DNA from: Tricholoma matsutake
Taxonomy: Eukaryota > Basidiomycota > Agaricomycetes > Agaricales > Tricholomataceae
Length of the DNA stretch: 64,000 nt
Assembly (NCBI GenBank): GCA_026075535.2
Contig: AP026538.1
Coordinates: 12,780,337-12,844,336 of the forward strand
Direction: 5' to 3'
Position 1 is the stretch's first letter. Every line of letters begins with the position of its first letter. The notes under the pieces were generated by a model, which ran no database searches, was not told the origin of the DNA, and was given only the letters and a program-made list of their open reading frames with translations. Made by a program: the position numbers and the translations under genes. Shown here one piece after another: positions 33,170 through 43,988 of the stretch.

Positions 33170-34353
33170 ATGGTTGTGGAAACAAACCCACCTTCTATTT
33201 CTCTCATCAAGTTGTCAGTTCAGTACTCAGGGGGAAAGTTGGACAAACTTAAGTCTAATTACAAAGAATGGTGTGAGGAAATCACAATCGCCCTCTCGCT
33301 GAATGGACTCTATGAATATGTGACCGGTGATATTACCCCACCTACATCTACAGAAACCTGTGCTCTTGTGAACTGGGTGGCTAACTCGCGTCTCATGTAC
33401 ACCTTTCTTGCTTCCAGTGTTTCCCCATCCGAGCACCTATTCCTTGATATCAAGAAGGGCCCTGATGTAAATTGGAAAACTCTCCAAGATCATCATCAGA
33501 AGGAAGGCCCAGTCTGCCAGGTCCAATTGCTCCAGCAAGCACTTTCCATCCAGTGCTCAAAGGATGTGCCACTCCCCAAAACAGCGGAAAGGATTTGCAC
33601 TCTCATTGAATGCGCTTTTGCCATGGGGGACATAAAAGCCGACCTACTCTGTTGTATTGCCCTCCTTAATTCCCTTAGCAACAACTTCCCACATGCATGA
33701 TCCATTATATCCTGCGACATCGCTGCCTCGACTGCCAGTTCCCCATATGGGTCAAAGGACATCCACATGTTCCTGGAGAATGAACAGTCTCTCCTTGAGA
33801 ATGACCAGCGTCATGATTCTCGCTCCACCATTGCACTTACTGCTTGGACCAAACTAAACAAAGCGCCTAATGCGCCCACTTGTGGGAATCCTGTCTGTAA
33901 AAAACTGGGCATACTACAGAGTACTGCATCAAGCCTGGAGGCAGTATGGCTGGGAAGACCATTGATGAATCCAAAGCCACACGGAAGCTGGTGTTTGAGA
34001 AGAAAGCACCAGGTACTGCTAGTTCCAGGATCCCAATTATGGTAAAGGATGTCAATAGACATGCCTTCACGGTCATGGTCAATTCTGAATTCCCTGCACC
34101 CATCGCCTCCCGCCTGGAATTTGCTGGCCTTGCATGTGATCCCCTTCCCACTGCTTCCATAGAAGAGGTTGAATACAAGGGATGGATTGTTGTTGAGGAG
34201 GAGGCGTCTACGACTCTCAACTGGAACCAACATACATCCATGCATAATGATGGCGCATTCACCGTCAAACCACTTACTCAGACCCGTCGATCTCACCTTT
34301 CACTGGATGAGCATCCTTTTATTGTCGACTCTGGTGCAACTGTACATATTTCA
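33170..34353 (+). pseudogene. C2 gag and protease start, frameshifted
   Basis: Copia Gag starts MVVETNPPSISLIKLSVQYS. It has a UBN2-type core to 33700, a TGA after NNFPHA, a knuckle-like CGNPVCKK with a frameshift in an A run, then (in the next frame) PGGSMAGKTIDESKA, and the protease segment FIVDSGATVHI (DSG 34326-34334), where H3 is inserted. Confidence 0.8.
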
Positions 34354-34464
34354 GAGGTCTTTACACTCCCCCCCCCAATCCGAGCAGACTCCACTCAGAC
34401 ACTCGGACAGTCCTAGGACTGTCCGAGTTGCTTATATAATTGAATGAACAATCAGTGGCTACTG

Positions 34465-34532
34465 CAGGGATTGAACCCTCATAGTCACATGATAAAGTAC
34501 AATTAAGTCAGCAATATAACAGTTAGACTAAA
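34465..34532 (-). repeat. H3 left tRNA-like module
   Basis: The minus strand has A-box-like TAGTCTAACTG (34520-34530) and B box GGTTCAATCCC (within 34467-34478), facing the left terminus. Confidence 0.6.
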
Positions 34533-34673
34533 GCTTCATTACAGATAGGTAGTTATATCTCTCTATGTACCGCCCCGGCTGTGATGACAAATCAACACAG
34601 CCACGTCATCAACAACGCTGGCAATGGTGCCGCCTCCTCCTTACCTCCTACCCAAATAACCAACAATGGGAAT

Positions 34674-34773
34674 GAGCCCAAACAACGGCATTGTTGTTTG
34701 GGCTCACTTGTAAATCTTTTTTTACATGATTTCTGTTGTTTTGTTTAACTAACTGAATTTTCCTTAATGATAG
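34674..34773 (+). other. H3 unit 1: GCCCAA stem-loop and intron
   Basis: Perfect stem-loop 34674-34706 (arms GAGCCCAAACAAC / GTTGTTTGGGCTC), then an intron 34711-34773 (63 nt; GTAAAT, TTAACTAAC, GATAG). Confidence 0.65.
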
Positions 34774-35044
34774 ATTTTATCTATGTTATAACGATGCCAC
34801 AGCCTCAAATCCACAACAACGGCTGACACAGCCACCACCCTAGGACCCAGAACCACCGCCACAAGCAACTGCTTGCAGGGTGGGAATGGGTACAACTGCA
34901 AAATGGCAAGACAATGGCGATGCCAACTTGGCCAAACGGAACGACAACACAACAAGGCGACTTGAGACAACTGGGACTGGGAGATGGAATGACGAGGGGA
35001 TGAGCGGGAAACAACAAAAGGAAGGCAAAACACATGAAGAAAAG

Positions 35045-35125
35045 GCCCAAGAGACGTCGTTTGACGTCTCTTGGGCTGTTGGTAAGTTTTTTTTTCTTGT
35101 TTTTGTTACTAACAAACTTTTTTAG
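35045..35125 (+). other. H3 unit 2: GCCCAA stem-loop and intron
   Basis: Perfect stem-loop 35045-35076 (arms GCCCAAGAGACGTC / GACGTCTCTTGGGC), then an intron 35082-35125 (44 nt) with GTAAGT, exact TACTAAC (35107-35113) and TTTTAG. Confidence 0.7.
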
Positions 35126-35410
35126 GTATTATCTAGTACTGCTGATGACAATGACGACGACGAGCACTCAGAACCACTGCCGCGAGCAGCTGCTCACAGG
35201 GTGGGAATGGGTGCAACTTCAACAAGAATGGCTACTCACGCCCACCATGCAGGACACACCACCCACCTCCAGCCTCACGAGCAACTGCTCGTGGGGTGGA
35301 TGGTGGGTGGAATGATGACGATGGCATGGAACGATGACAGCACTCACTCCAGCCCTACAAGCCACTGCTTGTAGGGTGGACGATGGGTGGAACGATGATG
35401 ATTAGGGAAG

Positions 35411-35499
35411 ACCCAAGAGATGTCAACGTCTCTTGGGTCCTAGGTAAGTTTTTTTTTCTTTCCTCATTTCATTTTTCGATCCTAACTAACTTTTTATAG
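35411..35499 (+). other. H3 unit 3: ACCCAA stem-loop and intron
   Basis: Stem-loop 35411-35438 (arms ACCCAAGAGA / TCTCTTGGGT), then an intron 35444-35499 (56 nt; GTAAGT, CTAACTAAC, TATAG). The first pair is A-T here and G-C in the other units. Confidence 0.65.
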
Positions 35500-36012
35500 T
35501 TACAAACTACTACTGGCAATGATGACATTGATGACACCACCACCACCACTGCTGCGAGCCCCTGCTCGCAGCGTGGAAGGTGAGGGGGAAGAGACGAGGG
35601 GGAAGGAGATGAGAGGGAAGGGAGATGAGAGGGAAGGGAGATGACGATGAGAGTGGGGACACCCACGACAACACCCGCCCCATGCCTACGAGCATCTGCT
35701 TGTGGGGTGGTTTGGGGGGGAGAAGAATGGGGACAGGAGAGCGAGACAGCCAGGGGACAACCTGGGGAGAGACAAATGCCACCATGAGCAACTGCTCATG
35801 GTGGGTGTTTTTAATTTATTTTTATAATTGATAGTTACAGCCCCCTCCCCTCGAGCTTGTGAGGGGAGGGCTTAGTATTATACATATTAATTACGCATAT
35901 TAATTACCCCTCGCACAGATGCGAGGGGGTCAATTTAATAATCTATTCATGATATATAACAGATTAGATTTCAGTAATAAATAGATATAATGTATGTAAC
36001 TTTAAATGACTA

Positions 36013-36090
36013 CTTGGCTTAAGTGGTAGCGTGTGCATGTTTCGTTGTCATGTGATTGCTAGTCCAGAAGGCTGTTGGTTTAATTCCTGC
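36013..36090 (+). repeat. H3 right tRNA-like module
   Basis: A box TGGCTTAAGTGG (36015-36026) and B box GGTTTAATTCC (36077-36087) on the plus strand, facing the right terminus. Confidence 0.65.
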
Positions 36091-36304
36091 TGTGCACACA
36101 TCATTTTGTGAGACTTATAAGACTTTCTCTAAGACTGGAACTCCGACTTTACTTGGTCAGTACTTTAAAAGGTGTAAATAAGAGGGTGGTCAGCAACCCG
36201 AAACTGATAATTTTTCCCATGTCAAAACTTGGCAGAAGTTGAAATATTGTCACTCTACTTAAATAGGCAATTACTGATAGTCACACATTCTTCATCTTAT
36301 TATC

Positions 36305-37631
36305 ATGGATCATACTCAGAGACAACGGCTACTCATTCAAATTCTAGGCATATTTGTGAATACAATCATTGTTGCTCTGATCCTATTTGCAGCTCCATTG
36401 TATGATAAAGAAGCATACCATACATCAGCACTTTCTGGGGCTGCATGGGTCCTTGAGCTTCTGGAAGGTCACCCAGGGCATATCCATTGTGAACTAGGTG
36501 TATCCAAAGGAGTGTTTCGGTTCTTGGTTGCCTACCTACAACAGATGGGAATATCACACTCTAGGGGTATTCTTCTGGAGGAGCAGCTGGCCATTTTTTT
36601 GTATAGATCTGTCACGGGTATATCAGTGCGCCATGCTGGTGAAAGATTTCAACGTTCAAATGATACAATATCAAAGTAAGTTATCCTTGTCTAGATTCAC
36701 ATCTATACCTACTGGGCATCAGATATTTTTCAAAGATGCTTTATATCTTCTCATCTGAACCCTTCTACACTGACTTTGTCTGCCAGCCACAGAGCACAGA
36801 TCCCCCTTCTCCCTACATTGTTGACAACCCCAAGTTTTATCCTTACTTTGAGAATGCCATTGGTTGTCTGGATGGAAGTCACTATATTAGCTCTGGTACA
36901 GCAGAGGAGTGAGCCTTGGCACGTGATTGCAAAGGGCTTACCACTACAAACTGTCTTGCTGGATGTGATTTTGATCACAACTTCACATATCTCTCCACTG
37001 GTTGGGAGGGATCAGTTAGCGATTCAACAATGTTCTTTGATTCCCGTATAACCGATTTAAGGCTCCAGTCGGGTAAATTCTATCTTGCCAATGCAGGATT
37101 CCCAGTTGCCGATGCACTTCTTATACCATATCGAGGTGTGCAGTATCATCTGGCAGAATGGGGCCGTGCAGATCTTCGGTGTGTTGCCTTTCATTATAAA
37201 TATTGCCATGATGCTTATTCATTATTAGCCCAACCAATGCACAGGAGCTCTTTAATCTTCGCCATGCATCAGCTCGAAATATAATTGAAAGGATGTTTGG
37301 TATCCTAAAGAACCGGTTTAAAATCCTGCAACACAATCCTCATCTCACACCCACAGTACAAGCACATCTTCCTGCTGCACTTGCAGCGATACACAATGTA
37401 ATCTGGAAATATGACCCTGGTGAAATTGAGGATCGTATCAAGGAGTTAGAGGCTGAAGAGTTTTTGTTTGATGAATCAGATCTGCAAGGTGAGGAAGGCA
37501 CAGAGGGAGAGCTGGCAGAGGGACCACCAAAGCGAGCTGAGAAGCAAGATGCTGACAAGAGGAGGGATGACATTGCAGAACATATGTGGATCCAATATCA
37601 ACAGGTCCTTGAGGCAAGGGGAGAAAACTAG
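36305..37631 (+). pseudogene. HARBI1-like transposase (DDE_Tnp_4), one stop
   Basis: It starts MDHTQRQRLLIQILGIF. The helix-turn-helix region has GVSKGVFRFLVAYLQQMG. An intron lies at about 36676-36721 (GTAAGT...CATCAG), then YFSKMLYIFSSEPFYTDFV. The catalytic core has AIGCLDGSHY (first Asp), GWEGSVSDSTMFFD (second Asp) and, after a second intron (GTGTGT...GCACAG, about 37181-37248), ARNIIERMFGILKNRF (Glu). A TGA interrupts the frame after GTAEE near 36911. It ends 37631 with an acidic tail. Length and all three acidic residues fit the family; one reversible lesion is visible. It would cut and rejoin at TWA targets together with the Myb-like partner. Confidence 0.8.
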
Positions 37632-37792
37632 CATGTACTGGATGATATTGTCGAGTCATGGTGTCACAGGTGTTGAAATTTGAAAGGTACATGGCATTGT
37701 ACTATACATGTACAGTACATCATGCAAGGAATATGGAGAAATACAACATAATGGCTACAGTCAATTGAAACAAGATTAGCAAGACATTCCTT

Positions 37793-38672
37793 CTAAATCA
37801 AAGGAAACCCTAGGTCTTTCATCTGCCTCTGAACCCATGCCTTCCTCAGACCATCGCGCTTCATGCCATCAGAGGCATGCCCCCCATTAGATCCGTCGCT
37901 AGGGATACCATCTCCATGTCTCTCGAGGGGGTCGTCAATGCCAAGAGCATTATCATCAGGTGGATCTTGAGGGAGTGCGCTGAGTGTCGTGTTTGTGGCG
38001 CCATGAGTTCCTTGTCCAGGTCGATAGATGCTACAGCCCTTCACAAAGCTGGGCATGAGCAGGGACATAAGATCATAGAGCACGAAACCCTTGTGTGCGA
38101 ATACAGCACTCACAGGATGTTTCTATCAATTTTTATCAGATTCTGGATAGTAATTAATTATGAAACACACCGTTATGTACTCCTTCCACACTGACTGCTC
38201 TGCAACACCAATATTCATCCCCAACTCCATGGTATACTTGCATCCTATCCCAGAAAGGCCTTTCAGAGTGGTAACTATATTGTATTGAGTACGGAGCTGC
38301 CAAATGGTTAGTGAGTGGCGATCGGCAGAGATTAGTACATACATGGCCATATTTTGAGGAACATGCAGTTGAATTCTTGGCAAGACCCTTAACAGGAGGG
38401 ATCTTCGCCATCTCCTGGACGGCAGCAGTCCATGTAACTGGCTTGAAAGATCCACCGTCGCCAGCCTCAGACTTCTTAGACACAAGAAATGAGATTAAGC
38501 GCTCTTCTTCTGCAGGCATCCAGTGACACTTTTCTGCAGGTTTCCTGGCAGGGTCAGTTGTGGGATTAACTACTTTACGACCACGATTAGTACATGGCAG
38601 TGGTGGGGCTTCATTGCTGGGGCTTCGCAAGGTGCTACGAGTTTGCATGGTGAGGATTGTGGTGTCACACAT
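37793..38672 (-). CDS. Myb/SANT-like DNA-binding protein of Harbinger
   Basis: Start near 38672 (MCDTTILTMQTRSTLRS; the second Met is also possible). The domain CHWMPAEEERLISFLVSKKS, then EAGDGGSFKPVTWTAAVQEM and SKYGHVCTNL, is the Myb/SANT-like motif of the second ORF of fungal Harbinger elements, which binds subterminal DNA and brings transposase to the nucleus. Downstream of an intron the C-terminus (38113-37793; LPQDPPDDNALGIDD, WVQRQMKDLGFPL) completes it. Exon borders between 38300 and 38110 are not settled. It converges with the transposase gene. Confidence 0.7.
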
Positions 38673-38971
38673 GTGTCACAAAATGACCAATCCAGCTGCT
38701 CGGCAATGCAGCCAGAATACATGGGAAAAACTCTCAGTTTTGGGTTGCCGACCACCCTCTAAATGCACAATTGATGTTGTCCGAGCAAAGTCCGAGTGCA
38801 GTCTGAGTGCAGTCCTTGGACTTTACTCAGACAACTCGGACAGTCCTAGGACAGTCCGAGTGTCCGAGCAGAGTCCGAGCAGAGTCTGAGTGAAGTCCTT
38901 GGACAGTCCGAGTGTCCGAGTGTGTCCAAGCAGAGTCCACTCGGACTGGGGGGGGGGAGTGTAAAGTACTG

Positions 38972-41900
38972 CATATTTCACCTGACAGATCGGATTTCCT
39001 TACCCTTCGTCCGACTCAACCACATACCGTTAGAGGGGTGGGAGGTTCCTCAATAGCCGCCATGGGTGTCGGGGATATCAAACTCCAGATAGCCCGAGGC
39101 GCATCAATTCTCTTATGTAACACACTCTATATCCCAAACTCAACTGTCTGACTCATCTCCGTAGGAGTATTGGCCGACGACTCAAATGTTGCCACACACT
39201 TTGATAACACAGAGTGTTGGATTATGGACAAGTCCACCGGTGCACTGGTTGCATGAGGATCCAGACTCTCCAAGAAACTCTACTCACTCAACCTCCACTC
39301 TGCCGCTGTCGAGCATGCCTTTTCTGTACACAAATCCCCAAACTTGGAAACATGGCACCGCCGTCTTGGCCATGCCAACTACCAATACATCTGGGATATG
39401 GCCAAAAAGGGGACATTCACAGGTGCACCTCTTGTTTATTCACCAAAACCACCTAAGTGCAAATCATGTGTGCTTGGAAAACAGATGAAGATGCCTGTCC
39501 CAAAAAGACGTGAGGAGGGGCCTGGTCACAAGGCTACAAGGAAGTTGCAGAAAGTATGGGTTGATTTGTCGGGACTGCATGAAGTGAAGTCTCGTACCGG
39601 GAATTCATATGTAATGCATATAGTTGATGACTACACCTCCTTCCCTTGGTCAATACCACTTTGCAACAAATATGATTCTTTTCCCAAACTTAAAGCCTGG
39701 GAACTCGCCCAAGAAACTGAAATGGGTCTTAAAGTTGAAATCTACATCACTGATAATGGGGAGCTTAAGTTGCATGAAATGGAGGCCTGGTTGAAGACTT
39801 GGGGAACGGAACAATGATTTACCGCTCCCCATACCTCTGCACACATTGGGCGCGTCAAACGTATGCACAGGACACTCATGGCTAAGGCCTGTACAATGCA
39901 GATTTACTCTGGATTACCAGCATATTTATGGGACAAATTCTATTTAACAGCCTCCTATTTACATGCAAAAACCACTACTCGCTCCCTCAAAGGAACCACA
40001 CCTTGGGAACTATGGTACAAAAGAAAGCCTGACTATTCTTACCTGAAAGAAATCGGTTGCCAAGCCTTTGTCCTTATCCCCAGGAAGGACAACCCTAAAA
40101 TCTTCAAATGCTCCATTGAATGCGTATTGGTAGGGTATGATTCAAAATCGAAATTGTATCGATGCTATGACCGTGCAACACAAAAAATCCACAGTTCCTA
40201 CCACGTTAGATTCCTCAAAAGTCATGATGGTCACTCACCGGCACTGCCTATGCCTACCATGGAAAATGGGGGGATCGAGACTGAAGACTCTACATCAAAC
40301 TTCAGCCCCCTATCCCTGGATAATGAGGACAATGAAGACCCAGTCGTCGATTGTGACTCTCCAGACAGGGGCTCATGATACAGATGTACAACAAGTCCAA
40401 TCACTTACACCCCTCCTGCGTCGCTCTTCACACACATTCATTCCCACTGAGAAAAAGCCCAGTGGTGGTCCAACTATTACCAGAACTGCTGCTGCTGTCA
40501 AAACATCCCAGGAAAGTGCCACACGAGTTAAGGAAGCACGATGAGAACGACAAGCAGCAACATTGGCTGCCAGGACCGATCGCCCACCAGATTCCATGAT
40601 TGATCATGACTGTGATGTCATTGAGGAACTCCAACAATCACTCAATAACCTTGATCTTGGAGATCACGTGCATCAATTCCAGGCCCTGATCTCGGAGATG
40701 GGGGATTTTGATCCAGAATCACTTCAATTTGAAGATGATCCTTGAACATGGGAGGAGGCTAAGAACTCAGTTGATGCAGATCAATGGACAGAGGGATACA
40801 TAGATGAGCTTCAATCCTTGAAGGATACGGGTGTTTACAAACTGATTCCCCATGGTGACGTTCCCCAAGGAAAGCGGATCCGTAAAGGGAAACCGGTTTT
40901 CCATATTAAGTGTGATGAGACTGGGAAGGCTGTCAGGTGGAAGGTCCATCTGGTTTTCAAGGGTTTTGAACAAATCTATGGCAAATACTATACTAAGACT
41001 ACCTCACCGACTGCATGCATGGAATCATGGAGGATACTCCTTCATTTAGTGGCATCCCTTGGTTGGGATGCACAACAGATAGATGTCAAAATGGCATTCC
41101 TCTATGGGTTACTGCTGGATGACAAAGTGCAATACATGGAACAACCTGCTGGATTTTAGGAACCCGGTAAAGAGGACTGGGTTTGGCAACTACAACATGG
41201 TTTGTATGGCATGAAACAAAGTGGATGGATATGGAATCAAACCCTCAACAGCCAAATGATCAATTGGGGGTTCACTCACTTATCTTGTGAATCCTGTGTG
41301 TACTACCACAAGTCAGACTCCGGGACTATTATTGCAGCCATCCATGTTGATGACTATCTGTCCATTGCAGACTCCATGAGTGAAACTGAATGCTTCAAGG
41401 ATCAGATGAGGAAGGTATGGACAATTTCCAAGTTGGGCACAGCGCGTTTTATTGTCAGGGTTGCTGTCACCTGGGACAGGGCTAACAGAACTGTCGCCCT
41501 ATCACAGACAGCACTGATTGACAAAATTGTCAAACAGTTTGGTCAAAAAGATGCCCATCTGGTATCTGTGCCTTTAGAGCCTAGTACCAAATTATGCCAT
41601 GCAGATCGACAATCTATATGTCTGGACCTGGCTCAACTCAACAAGCTCCCCTATCAGTCACTAGTGGGTTGTCTACTCTATTTAGCCATCAGTACGCGCC
41701 CCGATATTTCCTATGCCATCCAGCAACTCTTGCAATACCTTGATTGTTTTTCCTTTGTGCATTAGCAGGCAGCCACTAGGCTAGTTCATTACATCAAAGG
41801 CACCAGGGACCTTCAACTTCATCTTGGTGGTGATCAACTCGTATCCCTCCATGCATTTAGTGATTCTGATTGGGCTAACTGCCTTGATACACGTTGCAGT

Positions 41901-42144
41901 GTAGGTGGATATATATGCTCCCTCAGTTCAGGTGCCATCTCATGGACAGCACGTAAACAAAAGGTCATTGCAACTTCATCCTGTGAAGCTGAGTATGTTG
42001 CTGCTTTTGAGACAGCCAAGGAGTGTATCTGGTTGTGAACATTACTTCATTCCATCAATCATCAGCAATCACCCCCAACAATAATCTACTGTGATAACTC
42101 TGCTACCAAGACCTTATCTGAAGACCCTCTCCTTCATTCCCACT
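38972..42144 (+). pseudogene. C2 pol, part 1 (protease end to RNase H)
   Basis: It resumes after H3 with VLHISPDRSDFLTLRPTQ and ends near HSH at the X insertion. The GAG-pre-integrase segment has WHRRLGHANYQYIWDMAKKG and CKSCVLGKQ. Integrase has VWVDLSG (Asp), YITDNGEL (Asp) and GRVKRMHRTLM, where the usual catalytic Glu is Lys (AAA, 39857-39859). RT has RWKVHLVFKGFEQ and active site HVDD (41343-41354). RNase H has AFSDSDWANC and ATSSCEAEYVA. Stops are mostly TGA (39150, 39816, 40543, 40743, 42037), with TAG at 41158 and 41763. Confidence 0.85.
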
Positions 42145-43254
42145 GATAGGTTGTCTCCTCAGCTCAAAGGCCGATTCACCACTTTAACCACATTCTAATC
42201 ACATCGGGTAACTCCTATGATGTCCCAGACACAGCACGACCCAGTCTATCGATCACAATATCATATTGACCACGTTGAAACATCACCAGTGACATTGATC
42301 GTACCGAGAAACCACATCACACAACCTTAGGACTACTTCTAAAGCCCCTAAGATCCCTCTAAATGAACATCGAACATCCCTGATCAACTTCGAACAACTG
42401 CCAATGCGATTGAACATCATCAACCATCATCGAGCATTATCGATCGATATTGAGAAACTACAAGAGACATTGGGTGTTGCCCTCGTTATCTAAATGGTGG
42501 AATACCATGCACCAGGAAGTATTCCAACTCATGCTCAAACCTGCTGATAGTAAGTCAGCCTTGTTCCAAGTCCCTATCGCATACAGAACCCACTGGATGG
42601 ATTATTGTGAGACTTAGTGCGGTTTATACACAAAGGACAGTCTCTTTTTAGTTCTATACCCTTTATTACTCTTTCATCATATGATATATCTCTTTCTTGT
42701 TTGGACTCCAGTCTCCTTTTTGGCCTCATGCCTTAACTCATATCTTTTGCCTCATGTTCTACACATGTTTCTTATACCATTTTAGGAAGTTTCTTTTAAA
42801 ACATATAAAACTCTGTAGTATCTACTTGGAAATAACAAGAAATTGTCTTCACCTATCGCCTTGTATAGAGTTCTAAGAATCCGATCTATTCTCTAAAGCA
42901 ATCTAAAGCTTCTACAAGGTTTCTCGATCGATGAGAAACCTCTGTGATCATCCTCGTCCTCGATCTTCCTTCGATCCTCTGATTGTTAGCACTAGCAACC
43001 ATTCCAACACTTCATAGCCATCAGCTATAGCCTTCCTATACTGTCGACCTATCGAAAGGTCCTCAGAATTCACACTTTGACCATCGATGATAAAACTCGT
43101 TCGCCATTGATCTGGTCGATCATCCTCGATATCGATCGATACCCCATCGGACTGCATCAAACACCTTCATCTCTTATAGAACTACCTTTACGACTAGTAC
43201 CAACTAGTTGTCCTCCCATAGGTTGGACCACAAACATTCGGAACGTCTCGCACC

Positions 43255-43951
43255 TGTCACGATCCGTTCCTCGCCCGCTCAGAACCCGCAACCTTCTGAT
43301 CTTTTCCGCTGTTCCTAACTCAACTCCTACCGCCTTTGTTCCGGCCCCCTTGCACTGCCCACACTGCTGTGCACCAGGCCGCCGTGTACAGCAACCACGG
43401 CTGCCTTCCAAGGCTGCTGTCTAGTTTTGCAAATTCAACTATGGATTCCTGTGTGGCCTCCGCTAGGCAATTTATCTACGCAGTTGAGACACTGCCGCAG
43501 TTTCTGTTTCTGTTCCGCTCTTGTTCCGGACTCTAGTATTTAAGCTTAGTTAGTTTCACTTTGTATTCCTCAGTTCGTATATCGACATAGACTCGACCTT
43601 ACCCTGTCAATCTAAAACCTCCTTCTACTCCAACTCCTGACCTCTAAAAGTCTGAACTCCATTCAACTCAACCTCTAGTTCCCCTCTGAAGTTCTAGTCT
43701 CATCTGAACTTAACCTAAGTCCCTCCGTACTCCTTCCCACATTTACCCGCACTCTCCCGCTCCTATCTCTAAAACCTCTACCCGAAATTAGGACACCAGA
43801 CAAGGTGAAGGGCGCAGCTTCTTACAAGCTGAAGCCAAGTCCTTTTCGTTACCCATCCGCATAATCTGCTACGACCCGACAATCTTCCGCTCTCAAACAC
43901 CTGCCGGGTCCAACCGGATTCCAACGAGCCCTTTCAGATCAGTTCTTAACA
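43255..43951 (+). repeat. G2 5' LTR
   Basis: 697 bp, with TATA-like TATTTAAG at 43537-43544. About 30 differences from the 3' LTR, nearly all CpG transitions. Confidence 0.92.
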
Positions 43952-43988
43952 GTATATACAAACTCACACTTCACTCGTCTCTTCTCCT

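Larger units (their letters stand above)
34859..35804 (+). repeat. H3 GAGCA stem-loop array
   Basis: Stem-loops near 34861, 35181, 35276-35293 (CACGAGCA / TGCTCGTG), 35354-35375 (CCTACAAGC / GCTTGTAGG), 35552-35571 (CTGCGAGC / GCTCGCAG), 35694-35712 and 35779-35804 (CCACCATGAGCA / TGCTCATGGTGG, perfect). A C/G-rich stem (35841-35870) and CCCTCGCA...TGCGAGGG (35908-35928) follow. Confidence 0.7.
36182..38759. mobile_element. PIF/Harbinger DNA transposon, both genes present
   Basis: Inverted repeats of about 42 bp start GAGGGTGGTC(A/G)GCAACCC. TAA is duplicated (36179-36181, 38760-38762). It contains a HARBI1-like transposase (plus) and a Myb/SANT-like protein (minus), convergently arranged: the two-gene set needed for Harbinger movement. 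It is inserted in H3 between the right tRNA-like module and the right terminus. Confidence 0.9.
34353..38971. mobile_element. H3, hAT-like element carrying a Harbinger
   Basis: The termini are GAGGTCTTTACACTCC and (reverse) CAGTACTTTACACTCC with C/G runs. CATATTTC(A) is duplicated (34345-34353, 38972-38980) inside C2 protease. Without the Harbinger (2578 bp plus TAA) it is about 2.04 kb, like H2. Subterminal GTCCGAG/CAGTCC words replace the TCCGAT words of H1. The module order is the same as H1/H2 but with the transcript sense on the plus strand and three intron units. Confidence 0.85.

Noticed and set aside
15614..35791. Repeated peptide EQLLxGW in several H-element frames, suggesting a repeat protein
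   Set aside because: The peptide comes from the GAGCA stem-loops; outer bases change in pairs that alter residues but keep pairing, so structure explains the pattern better.
14865..36090. Functional tRNA genes
   Set aside because: A and B boxes match, but acceptor and anticodon stems do not fold convincingly and the units recur inside transposons. They are tRNA-like or tRNA-derived modules.
36182..38759. Harbinger as the source of the 25023 and 126 MITEs
   Set aside because: Its termini (GAGGGTGGTC) do not match CACAAGAGG, and only weakly resemble AGGGTTGTTCA; no direct parent relation can be claimed.
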